A stretch of 64,000 bases of DNA from Cyathus striatus. Taxonomy: Eukaryota > Basidiomycota > Agaricomycetes > Agaricales > Nidulariaceae. Numbering within the stretch: the stretch's first letter is position 1; each line of letters starts with the position of its first letter. The position numbers and the translations under genes were made by a program. The stretch spans positions 1,550,001 through 1,614,000 of the forward strand of contig JAOVFP010000009.1 in NCBI GenBank assembly GCA_025738555.1, written 5' to 3'. The notes beneath the pieces were generated by a model that was given only the letters and a program-made list of their open reading frames with translations, was not told the DNA's origin and ran no database searches. Positions 1 through 10,132 of this stretch are shown one piece after another.

Positions 1-13
1 GCCCATCAAAACC

Positions 14-329
14 TTCTCGTGCTAGAAGACCAGCCTAGAGGCGTCAGATTATGCACAAGTCGTAATCATCCTCTCAGGACTCTCAATCCACCCCCTCCAA
101 CACTCAACAAATGCAGCCATCTCAACACCCATCTTCAACCTCCTCTCCCCCGGTATCTTCCCGTTCTTAACCAGCGCCTCACGATTACCCTCACCCATCT
201 CATCCTCACTGGGCCACCCATACCAGTAGTCGTCTGCCACGTCTCGGTAAGATGGCTTTTATCGGATTCGCTGTTTGCAATTGCATTACTAACCATTCGC
301 TTCTCTAGGCTGGTCTTCTAGCACGAGAA
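14..329. repeat. 27-bp perfect inverted repeat flanking 262 bp
   Basis: Bases 14-40 are the exact reverse complement of bases 303-329, with 262 bp between them. The right arm overlaps a well-formed plus-strand intron end (donor GTAAGATGG near 252, branch-like TACTAAC near 289, acceptor CTCTAG at 303-308), so the segment may once have been transcribed. No terminal duplication is visible because the window starts 13 bp outside the left arm. It could be a small foldback element or a snap-back duplication. Confidence 0.6.
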
Positions 330-1859
330 AGTCTTGTCTGTTCAGCTTCAGGTACGGTTGTCACAGCGCTACTAGATTCCTCCGCGGCTCCTTCGTCTTC
401 GACCTTGTTGAGACACTGTGTAAACTACTTTCTCCATCCTACCCTCCTTGATAAGGAGTCCCTTTATGCCTTCATCAAATGGGAAGGTGATTCTACACTT
501 GCTTTGTCTGATGCACATCGCAGAGTGGGCCGAAGGCTGTTATTGGGCTAAAGGGTGCTACAGAACTGTCATACCGACACGTTAGGCGAATGACCAGGTA
601 GATGAATGAAGAAAGAATATACCAGTTGATAAGCTTATACTCAGCAATCCCCTCCCCAATATCCGTCATATTGAACCTCTGCAACGTTATTCTCTCCCAT
701 ACCGCCGAGGTTGTATGGATGTAGAAAATAGCATATGGTCTGCATATGAGTAAGAGCAATGGGCAAGCGAGAGTGTAATACCACTACTGCTTGAGGTTCG
801 TGCTTCGATGTCAGGTTATTCAAAATGCTTGCAGTAGGTGCTTTGCCTGATTGTGGTTGGCGACGAGATCCAATGCTGCTTCAGGTGGACTCTGTTACAA
901 AAACTTTCTTTGGACAAGGCTTGAGTAAGAACTCGTGGAAACTGGAGGTGGATGGAGGAGCAGAAGAAATATGGTGCACGTCGCTTAGTCACCGCTAGTT
1001 TTGTGCAGTGGCAAAAATGGTCCGCGAAAAATTTTGAAAAAATTTGACTTGTTTTCTTCAACTTTATGAAGGTTTTGAGGGTCCGTTTAGCTGTATAATA
1101 TCACTATTTCATTAATGGAGTAGATCGTATGGTGTAATGTAGTAGTTCTGTAGCTTCCTTGACAAATTTCGACGCATAAGATTGATGACTAATCATATCC
1201 ATTTATAGTAATTACCTTCCCAATATAGTAATCCGGCAAAATCTGGCATGGGTGAAAAATATAACTCACTCAGTTTTGGGAATTTTGACAAACCATTTAG
1301 CAGAATTATTCCATTCATCAAAACAAGCATTTCTACAAGAGGAATAAGAAATTGGAGTCATTTCACGTGAGAAATATCAGGTGACATTTCCTTGCACAAA
1401 AGTAGCGGTGACTAAGTGACATGCACCATAGAATGACGTTGGCAGTTAACGTTGACCGTCTGACGTATTTGTAATGATTGGGCGCTAGGGCGAGAAGAGC
1501 CGGTGTCAGTGAAGATGAATACCGACGGAATACGGGAGGGTTATCGATGACTGGGGATGATAAAAGGAGGATCTGAGACTAGTGAAATTCGTCAGCTGTT
1601 ACAGACCGTCACGGGGCTCCAGCCAATCAGACTCAGATCCCGTTCAAGATCCCAGAATCGCCTTATAAGGAAATCGAGACCACCCTATAACCCAACTACC
1701 TTAAAAGGTAGTGGGAACATCATTGTTTATATTCATTTAGAGATTGCATATTTCAATAGATGTACTGTAGATTGTTTCAAGTGGTAATAATACCTATCTA
1801 CAGAGCTATTCTAATTGAAGTATCTGCAAGTACATATAACCAGCATATCAATTAATTTT
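330..1859. other. no recognisable gene
   Basis: Only short overlapping open frames without family resemblance occur here, and none is supported by splice signals plus homology. Composition is moderately AT-rich. I see no tRNA, repeat array or transposon end in this stretch. Confidence 0.5.
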
Positions 1860-3801
1860 TCACCAAGTACCATCTCCATTGATTGAGTCATCCTCATCTG
1901 AAGTGAAATTAACTTCAATTTCTGGAAATTCATGCTCCTCATAAATAACTGGATGGTCTGCATTCATCATAGCATCAAGCTGTGCTGAATGAGATTCATC
2001 TGGACACAGCAATTTGTCAGAAAGTGAAGTATATATATTGAATACTTTCATTTACCTATTCCCCTCCCATTGTTCACACCACCCATGTAATACAATCCCT
2101 CTGCTGTAGCATTTTCAATCCCTCCTTCTAACTCTGAAAGGCCAGGTAATAAATCCATGGTATCATGATGATCACGTAGTGAAGTCCTAATAATTTCAGT
2201 CCAGATATCCTGAATGCCAGGTGGAATGTCAATTCCTGACTGAATATCATTAAGGATTAACAAGTAGATATCCCAGACATTGTTCCTAGTAATAACTGGT
2301 GAACCATGCCGTGAATATATGTCCTGAGCCAGATTAGAAAATGTTTCTGGTACTAGCTGGAATACAGGATCATTAGGTGGTGAAAACAATGCACGTGCTT
2401 CCTGAATAGCCTCCATATTGACTGGTATCTTGCATACTGTTAGCATAAGAAATCATTTATAAAAATGATAACTCACCTTGAAATCTAAGACACCATATTC
2501 ATTTGGATTTTCAAAAATGTCATTAGGTATACCATGAGGAAGCACTTTGTTACGATCAGCACACTTTGCTGTATTGTTAACCCGGTCTTTGTAGCCATCA
2601 AGCTCACCCTGTAGCCAAGGAATAAATACCCATTGGAATACCATGCTATTGTGATAACTTGTAAGAATAAATATATTTTATATTATAGAAAATTACAAAC
2701 GCTTCAATAGTATGGTCTGGGTGATACAAGTCTTCATTAATGCCCCTGTCAAGGATATCTTCAAATCCAGGAGTGAACCTTTGACGAAGCTGTGACCATG
2801 TTATCTCAGGTTTAACATTCTTCTTTTATCGCATCCAGCGGTGTTGAAGTGTTCCCTGAAGTGCAGGATCATGAAGGTGACGAAGAAATGTATGTCCATT
2901 GGCAAGTTCAAAATTTTCGGAGCCAGGGTCACTCTGAGTAACCAGAGGCATTGCTACATATATTTATTAATAATGGCCAATCTGAACAAAATTTTAAAAG
3001 GCTTACCACCAAGATTCTCAATAGTTTCAAGATAATATGCAAGAATAAGTTTAGGGTTACTATTAGTATGCCAAACCTTCAACCAATGAATCTTTCCAGC
3101 AAATGGGTCGATGCCAGTATGTAAACCCAGACCAAATTTGTATTTCCACTTGTCGTGCTGATCCACTGCAATTATATCATTCACACCAGCAGCCCACCAC
3201 CTCTTTCGACACAGCCTTTGTGCACGCCGCTGCTGAACAAGCTCAGGCTCATAGAGAGCAAAGTATGATGTAACAATTCACCTGAAATTCATAATAGTAA
3301 GTGAATGAAAAATTTGACATCAATAACATAAACAGACCTAGAGACTGCCATGTTCTCCTCATGAAATAGCAAACTCACCATCTCATGAGCACCAGCTTTT
3401 GGATACTGAGTTCGTAAGCGAATCATTGCTGGCCAGATGCTCTCGACATCATGATTTTGCTTCCGAGTTCGAAAAAGCCCCATTTTCTCATGCATTTCAA
3501 TAAGCCTGGTCAAACTATTCATTTAATAAGTGTAAGCTTGATATCTAATGTGAATAATAGTGAACACAAAGTTACACAACTTACCCTAATCCATAACGAG
3601 TATTATCCATGTGCTTCGTCCTCAAGTAATGAAGTATGTTCTTATCAGTGAGACACATTTTCCAGTACCTAAGTATGTGTGGGGCGATGTCATCAATAGG
3701 AGCTATGGCATAGAGAAATTAACAATGGTAAAACAATAAGTACACATGAATCCAAACTTACAGTTAGGATTATATTGATTTTTGCGTCCTGTTCTAGCCA
3801 T
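1860..3801 (-). pseudogene. basidiomycete integrase-core (DDE/RNase H-fold) protein gene, with in-frame stop
   Basis: The spliced minus-strand gene starts at an ATG at 3799-3801 (MARTGRKNQYNPN) and ends at 1860. Reading in order: an N-terminal helical region with RYWKMCLTDKNIL; LTRLIEMHEKMGLF; then RKRWWAAGVNDIIAVDQHDKW, where the first catalytic Asp is expected; PFAGKIHWLKVWHTNSNP; and MPLVTQSDPGSENFELANG with the second Asp. A C-terminal domain contains DIYLLILNDIQSGI and an acidic tail. This layout matches the integrase-core-domain proteins common as multicopy genes in Agaricomycetes, whose mobility is presumed rather than proved. After HRWMR the frame meets TAA (2826-2828), followed directly by KKNVKPEITW in the same frame. 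One nonsense change therefore splits an otherwise intact gene, unless it is a sequencing error. The gene is divergent from the kinase gene that starts at 4844. Confidence 0.75.
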
Positions 3802-4189
3802 AATTTCGATGTTGGTAATGACAGCAAGTAGTGTATACACGTGAGTGAATGAAGAAACAGTTGATTCGATTTTTTACTGTACCCCAAAGTATTTATATTG
3901 TCAATCTTCTCTAAAAATACTTTGCAAGGCAGCTGTGCATAGCAAATCTACGTAAAATAAATGTGCTACACATTACATAAAACATAAGCACTTTACCAGT
4001 CTGTATCTTTACAAATTTAATGATTACTCAGTCTAATAAGCGAAGATCCTACTACCAAGTTCCAATTTCATACTCACACAATGGGAAGTAATTAATATTT
4101 AATATTAGCCATTGTTTTAGTTTCCTCATGCCTTACCAGGAGTCTTTTATTGCACTTCATGATAATTACTCTGGCCAACCTGTCAGTAT

Positions 4190-4680
4190 CAAGCACATTG
4201 TATTACGTTCAGGTAACCACTAGCTGGTAATTATACTAAATCAAAGTAATTGGAGTTGATCATTCTCGGCTCTTGAGAGTCTTAGTATCACAAATGACAT
4301 CACAATCAGTCAAAATCTCTTAATATTTGCTGCATTGCCTTCGACTATACTATTTTTATTTCGCTTCACACTCATTCAAAATATACACAATGAGCAAAAT
4401 TTATGTTTGGGTTATTTAACATCTTACTGTGCTCAACATGAAGCACATTATATTATGGTCAAGTAACTGCTTGCTTGTAATTATATTGAATAAGAGTAAT
4501 CAGAGTTGATCATTCTCGGCTCTTGAGAGTCTTAGTATGGCAAATGACATAAAAATCGGTCAAATCCTTTTAATATTTGTTGCATTGCCTTCCACTATAC
4601 TATCTATATTCCACTTCATGATCATCCAAAACATATGCACTGGGTAAAATTTACATTTGTTTATTTAATATCTTACCATG
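4190..4680. repeat. about 250-bp tandem duplication between two divergent genes
   Basis: The stretch starting AAGCACATTGTATTACG near 4191 recurs diverged from about 4441, a period close to 250 bp. Both copies contain GTTGATCATTCTCGGCTCTT near 4256 and 4506. The repeat fills most of the 1-kb intergenic space between the integrase-like gene and the kinase gene. No open frame of note is present, so it is best read as duplicated upstream sequence. The rest of 3802-4843 shows nothing else. Confidence 0.75.
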
Positions 4681-4761
4681 CGACATCACACATGAGGTAT
4701 TTGTGAATTGTCATGATTTCAGAATATCTGACTTATGATACAAGACATGATCTCACTAAAA

Positions 4762-4770
4762 ATATAAATA
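4762..4770 (+). promoter_or_regulatory. putative TATA box of the alpha-kinase gene
   Basis: ATATAAATA lies about 75 bp upstream of the ATG at 4844 that opens the kinase reading frame. A TATA element at this distance fits a fungal core promoter, but no transcript evidence is available. Confidence 0.4.
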
Positions 4771-4843
4771 CCTTGTGAAATTCATCGTATCTTCTCAGCA
4801 GCACCTTTTATCCCACCACTTTCACTCTTTCATTGCTATCAAC

Positions 4844-7120
4844 ATGAACTTTGGTAATGCCGAAGCTATTGCTAAATTCACTGAAGATACACATGCAAGC
4901 GAACCCATCCCATGTGGTAGAAGCAGCTGCTCAATCATTCTCCAGCCTGGTGACAGCAAGCACTATATTGCAGGTGGTACTTGTGGTAAATTTGTTTGTG
5001 ATGGGTGCTTTGAATATTATGCAAAGAAACCAGATACACTTCTGAGTAAGTCTGAATTATTATTAGTATATGATGAAAATTTTCTCACACCAGATAGGGC
5101 CTGATGTTGCAAGTCGCTTATCCAGTACAAATCGACAACTACCCACGGACTCTATCATAAGTATGTCTTTTATATTTTAATTTAACAATAATATACTAAT
5201 ATACTTGATGTTTAGGCCCTGCAATTGCAGATCAGCTCAGTTCTGAAATTTCTGAACAGAATTCAGTGGCTTCACGATCCAGTACTATTGATGTACAGTC
5301 TATCAGAGCTTCTGTAAACCAGGCTCAAAGAAAAGGTATGTAATTAAATATTTTAACTGTGATGTTTTTTGATATTTTATTTAGATTCCAGTTTCCTTGC
5401 ACGAAAGGTTACACATCTTCCAAATAGCCTTCCCTCAGCAGTACTGCAGCGATGGTCACATACACCTGATTCTACTCGTCAACTGCCAGCTGTGGGAATA
5501 CCAAGTTCATGGTCAGCAAATGGTGGAAGCTATGCAGTGTCTCAACAAATTACTTCCTCAGGGTACTCTGGTTCACATTCACTCTATAAGACAGAGCGGG
5601 ACAAGTACCAGCGATTTAGTTACCAGGGACGCCAATTTGAAACAATTAGTATTATAGTTCAGGCAGTCTGTGAGATTTCTGGTAAAACTAGGCCTGAGTT
5701 GATTTCAGTTTGTAACTAAATTATATTTTACTGTGAACACTATTGCTAATATACTTTGAGTAGAATCTACAAGAAGGCCACCAGAATATCCCAGCCATGA
5801 TTACACCTCGGGACTTAATCAAATTGGTAGAGGATACAATGCTACCTCAACTTTGGAAGGCGATGCATTGGTTTCCATTTCAAACCAAGTCACTTACCAT
5901 TTGTGAGCTTTGTAATTGGACAGATCTTGCATGCATGCAACAAGACCAGCCATATTTCTATAATCGCTGTCTTGGACAAGGACGAGGCAAAGACAAGAAG
6001 AATGTATTCAAGATACCTTCAAAGCCATTTATATTAGGGCTTGTTGTTCCAGCATATTTGTGGGAAGAAAGCTTGGACTATGTCGCTGCTCAGGAGGTAG
6101 GAAGCACTACTAGTTTGTTTATATTCAAGCTAATCTTATATTGCTTTTATTTAGGATGTTAAAGTATGTCTATTTGTATAGACAAGTTCTATTGATGCTG
6201 ACATGCATTTCCTAGTTGCAAAATGAGTCCAATGATTTTGGTATATCTGACCAATTTGATTCCATGGTCAATGTAGACTCTGGTAGTACTCTGAACAATG
6301 CAAAAACCAGTCATTCAACTAGCTTGAATGGCAGCACTGCAGCTATTACGACACCAAAGAAGTCATTTGATTCAAAGAAACGAACTCGTACAGTATGTAT
6401 ACTCATTAATTATGTATGCAGCAGCACATCTAAACTTATTCCTAGAATACACTAAGCTCCTTGGAGTTATCACCAACATCTGCTCCATTAAAGAAGCGTA
6501 TATACACTTCAATTCCATATAAATCTCCAGATAGACTTAAGATCCGTGAAGCATTAAAAGTTGGTGGACTATCAGCTAATATACAAGCTAATTCTGGTAA
6601 GCAGTTTATTCACATAATAATTATGCATACAAAATCACTAACACTCATATAAGCAAAATACAGAGTGGAGCAAATCCAGTTTTATACAATTCCTGAGATC
6701 GGTCTGGCAGAGCTTCTTGCTGAAAATACCAAAAAGTCTTTCTCTTTAATGGACCCATGTCCTGGTACACTAACCATCAATCATCTTGAGTCTATTGGTA
6801 TTGGAGCTTGTAAAACTGCACATAAAGGGCTCCTTACACTCACTCCAATAGCGGAATCTGGCCTTGGAGATACATTAAACCAGCCTGTTGCTGTAAAGCG
6901 AGTTTACTTTCGGGATGATAGAAAAAGTACAAGAAATAGCTCTTCTCAGACAGGACTATCAATTGGATGGTTTGCAATTGATTCAGAGCTGACAAAGACA
7001 CTAGTCGAGGCCAATGTTACCTACTGGGCAGCATCTCTACTGTCTTATTCATATTCATACATCTCACAGGTGATATCAATCAAAGGAGAGCCTCCTTTCA
7101 AAATCCCTGAGATACAGTAA
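4844..7120 (+). pseudogene. alpha-type (MHCK/EF2K-like) protein kinase gene, 3'-truncated by a transposon
   Basis: Several exons join in frame from the ATG at 4844 (MNFGNAEAIAKF). The first exon carries a small Cys-rich module (CGRSSC ... GGTCGKFVCDGC) typical of the N-terminus of Agaricomycete alpha-kinases. Later exons are Ser/Thr-rich, then WKAMHWFPF and a basic stretch. The last exon has GACKTAHKGLLTL and VAVKRVYF, the glycine-rich turn and ATP-binding Lys region of the alpha-kinase domain, followed by the helix EANVTYWAASLL. The frame then runs into the hAT-like element whose first six bases, CAGTAA, give Gln-stop (7115-7120). The C-lobe with the zinc-binding Cys/His set and catalytic Asp is missing, so activity is unlikely. 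The family assignment is from motif memory and is fairly secure. Confidence 0.72.
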
Positions 7121-8243
7121 TTTACACTCCCCCAAGAGGTCTGTACGGATCTGTATGGATCCGCACGGAATCCGAAAATTCCGTACAGATCCGTGCGCAT
7201 CCGTACAGACCTGTACAGACCTGTATAGATACCATATAGAATTTATATAGTAGCTATTATTATTATTACAGGTGATTATTCTATATGGATTCCATACATA
7301 TTCTGCATGGATTCTGTGTGGATTTATGCATTGCTGCCTTGTCACACATGTCAAGTGTAACCCTAGGTGAAAAGTGTCACTCTATACAAAATCCATGATA
7401 CACTCAATATATAGTATCATTCTCAATGCATAGTATCACACTTAATGCATAGTGTGACACTCAACACCTAGTGTCACGCTTATAGTGTCACATTTAATGT
7501 ATAGTGTCACACTCAATGCTTAGTGTGACACTCAACACTTAGTGTCACGCTTAGTCACACTCAACACCTAGTGTCACACTCAACACTTAGTGTCACGCTT
7601 AGTCACACTCAACACCTAGTGTCACACTCAACGCTTAGTGTCACGCTTATAGTGTCACATTTAACGTATAGTGTCACACTCAATGCTTAGTGTGACACTC
7701 AACACTTAGTGTCACGCTTATAGTGTCACATTTAACGTATAGTGTCACACTCAATGCTTAGTGTGATACTCAACACTTAGTGTCATGCTTAGTCACACTC
7801 AACACCTAGTGTCACACTCAACGCTTAGTGTCACGCTTATAGTGTCACATTTAATGTATAGTGTCACACTCAATGCTTAGTGTCATGCTTAGTCACACTC
7901 AACACCTAGTGTCATGCTTATAGTGTCACATTTAATGTATAGTGTCACACTCAACATCTAGTATTACACTCAACACCTAGTGTCATGCTTAATGCAGAGT
8001 GTCACATGCAAGGAAATAAGTATGATAAAATTCTGTACAGAATTTTCAGGTCTGTAATGCGGAATTCCGAGGAATTCTGCGTAATCCGTACGGAATTTTC
8101 GGAATCTGTGCGGAATCTGTACAGACCCAAAAAAACCTCTGCCAAAATGAAAAAAATCTGTGCAGATTCCACACGGATTCCAAAAATTCCGTACAGATTC
8201 CGCGCAGATCCATACAGAACACATGGCTAAGTGTAAAGAGCTC
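7115..8243. mobile_element. hAT-like non-autonomous element, copy 1 (satellite core)
   Basis: It starts CAGTAATTTACACTCCCCC and ends AGTGTAAAGAGCTC, which gives an imperfect terminal inverted repeat with TTTACACT shared. The left subterminal zone (7135-7330) and right zone (8030-8225) are packed with TCCGTACAGA / TCTGTACGGA type motifs in both orientations. The middle (about 7370-8000) is a degenerate tandem array of a 19-bp unit of the type AGTGTCACACTCAACGCTT. No protein is encoded. The 8-bp flanks do not match (left ctgagata, right atacattc), and the left flank is a kinase gene while the right is a TPR gene. The outer ends may therefore come from two insertions joined by recombination. Confidence 0.75.
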
Positions 8244-8739
8244 ATACATTCTCAAGTATGCATAATTTGGCAAACACTTTCTCAAGGCTAGGGAAATGGG
8301 CAGATGCTGAGCAGTTGCAGATTCAAGTGCTGGATATGATGGAAAGGATTCTTGGAAAGGAGCATCCTAACACACTCTCAAGCACGAGTAATTTGGCAAA
8401 AACTTTCTCAAACCTAGGGAAATGGGCAGATGCTGAGCAGTTGCAGATTCAGGTGCTGGATATGAGGGAAAGGATTCTTGGAAAGGAGCATCCTGATACA
8501 CTTTCAAGTATGCATAATTTGGCATGCACTTTCTTAAACCTGGGAAAATTGGCAGATGCTGAGCAGTTGCAGATTCAGGTGCTGGATATGATGGAAAGGG
8601 TTCTTGGAAAGGAGCATTCTGACACACTCTCAAGCATGAATAGGCAATCACTTTTACAAAGCTAGGAAAATGGGCAGATGCTGAGCAGCTGGTGTTGAAT
8701 TTATCTTATCTTGACAATAACCTTATGATGAAACTCTGA
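8244..8739 (+). pseudogene. TPR (kinesin-light-chain-like) repeat fragment of an NLR-type protein
   Basis: Three full 42-residue repeats and a broken fourth can be read, each with the pattern MHNLAxTFxxLGKWADAEQL followed by QIQVLDMxERILGKEHPxTL. This is the TPR type found at the C-terminus of Agaricomycete NB-ARC/NACHT proteins. Coding begins at the transposon boundary without a start, the first codons ACA TTC TCA AGT continuing an earlier repeat. In the fourth repeat about five bases expected after ATGAAT (8637-8642) are missing. This shifts the frame to a stop in AGCTAG, after which repeat-like coding resumes in another frame up to a stop at 8737-8739. Both ends are broken, so this is a relic. 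Confidence 0.75.
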
Positions 8740-9689
8740 GGTAGCTACTATTTACAGTACTGCTTTTACTTACAGACTAGCAGCTCAATGGCACTTTAGA
8801 TATCAGTAGTTATTATTTACACATCTTGTAGTATATATAAACCCCCTTAGTTTTTGTCATAAAATATAAGGTCTAATCCTTTCTTTGAGTCACTTGTAGC
8901 CTCTGTAACCTGAACTGGAGTACTTTATAGTCCCCCACCTATATGGAGCCCACATAGACATCAGAAGACTTTATATAGAGTGGATGTGGAGCCTATATGG
9001 AGCATAGAAGAATTCATACAGATATGAGTTAATATATAGAGTCCACATGGAATCAATGAATTCTATGTGAAATGCATGGAGTGTTGAAGGGCTGCATGTA
9101 AGTTTTCTATATAAATTCCATGTATATACCATGTAGAGCTCAGATAATATATGTCTATACTGCATGCTCCATTTGTACTTTATGTAATCCTTGTTCACTT
9201 CTTGTGCACCACTAAAGTAAGTAATTCTTACTTTAACATTGTAAAAAAATTAAAGTATATGAGAAAATCCTCTATGAGGAATTGGACCAAGGGCTCAGCT
9301 GGCTAACCTGACAGAATACATACTTGTATATCCCTTCTCTTTCTCTTTGTGTACTCACATTATGTCACAATAGAAAACTGCTATCAATATGTCAATAATG
9401 TAAGCTATCAGTATCACAGGAATATGTGGACTTGACTAGCTCAGTATCTCCTCAATACTTGGGTTCAATCATGCCAGCATTATTTCTGCACTTACTCTCA
9501 GATACCCTAACACATTTCTCACTGGGAAAATGCCTGCTTTTGGAATAAACAGTACCCTCATGCAGGAAGTTTATATGGTTGGTGTAAAAGTGGGAAATAG
9601 CATATCAGAGGGGTGTTGAAGGGGTCTAGAACTAGATATGGTATGTGTTATATCTCTGTTATTCTTAATAATGATCTACTAGCATCTAT
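8740..9689. other. no gene; possible decayed transposon end and tRNA-like motifs
   Basis: GAGTACTTTATAGTCCCCC at 8918-8936 resembles the start of the 13346 hAT-like element (CAGTACTTTACCCTCCCCC). It is followed by subterminal-like GGAGCC/CCACATGGAATC motifs up to about 9160, so a third, decayed subfamily member may lie here. Near 9283-9310 an A-box-like GGGCTCAGCTGGCTAACC, and near 9459 a B-box-like GGGTTCAATC, suggest tRNA-derived sequence, but spacing and pairing do not make a tRNA. No coding evidence. Confidence 0.35.
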
Positions 9690-9990
9690 TATTAGCTATC
9701 ACTAGCAACTGAGGGGTGCTGATGGCAATCATTGGCACTCATTTATGCATTACTTGTGATTACTAGGCTATTATATTACTATAATATGGAGGCATCCAAA
9801 AGTGATCATTTGCACTCATTTTAATACTAACTATATTACTTTCAAAATGATATAGCACTCAAATGTATGTTATTTGTCACAATTGTGATATGCATTATGT
9901 TTGTCACATTATTTGTACATGTCACACATTTCCTTTGCATCACAATTGTCATGCTTTCACATATATCACAATGGTCACACACTTTCTATG
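9690..9990. repeat. decayed bipartite arm: ATCATT-type then GTCAC-type repeats
   Basis: The first part has GGCAATCATTGGCACTC and GTGATCATTTGCACTC spaced about 90 bp apart. The second part is full of TTGTCACA, GTCACACATTTCC and ATCACAATTGTCA. The order, outer ATCATT motifs then inner GTCAC motifs, copies the arms of the foldback at 59429-64000 and the repeats at 17380-18269. No protein is encoded. Confidence 0.4.
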
Positions 9991-10132
9991 CATCTAGTGC
10001 ATAATTCCTACTACCTCTAGGTAGTAGGGTCTTGGGGGATGAAATGAAATGGAAATAGCAGGAATTTGCATAAAAGTGACAGATTATAAAACTGCTTCAC
10101 TAAACCTTTGTGTATTCACAGGAATATACCAA

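Noticed and set aside
9283..9475. tRNA gene or tRNA-derived SINE
   Set aside because: A-box and B-box-like words are present but about 170 bp apart, with no acceptor or anticodon stem pairing that I can draw.
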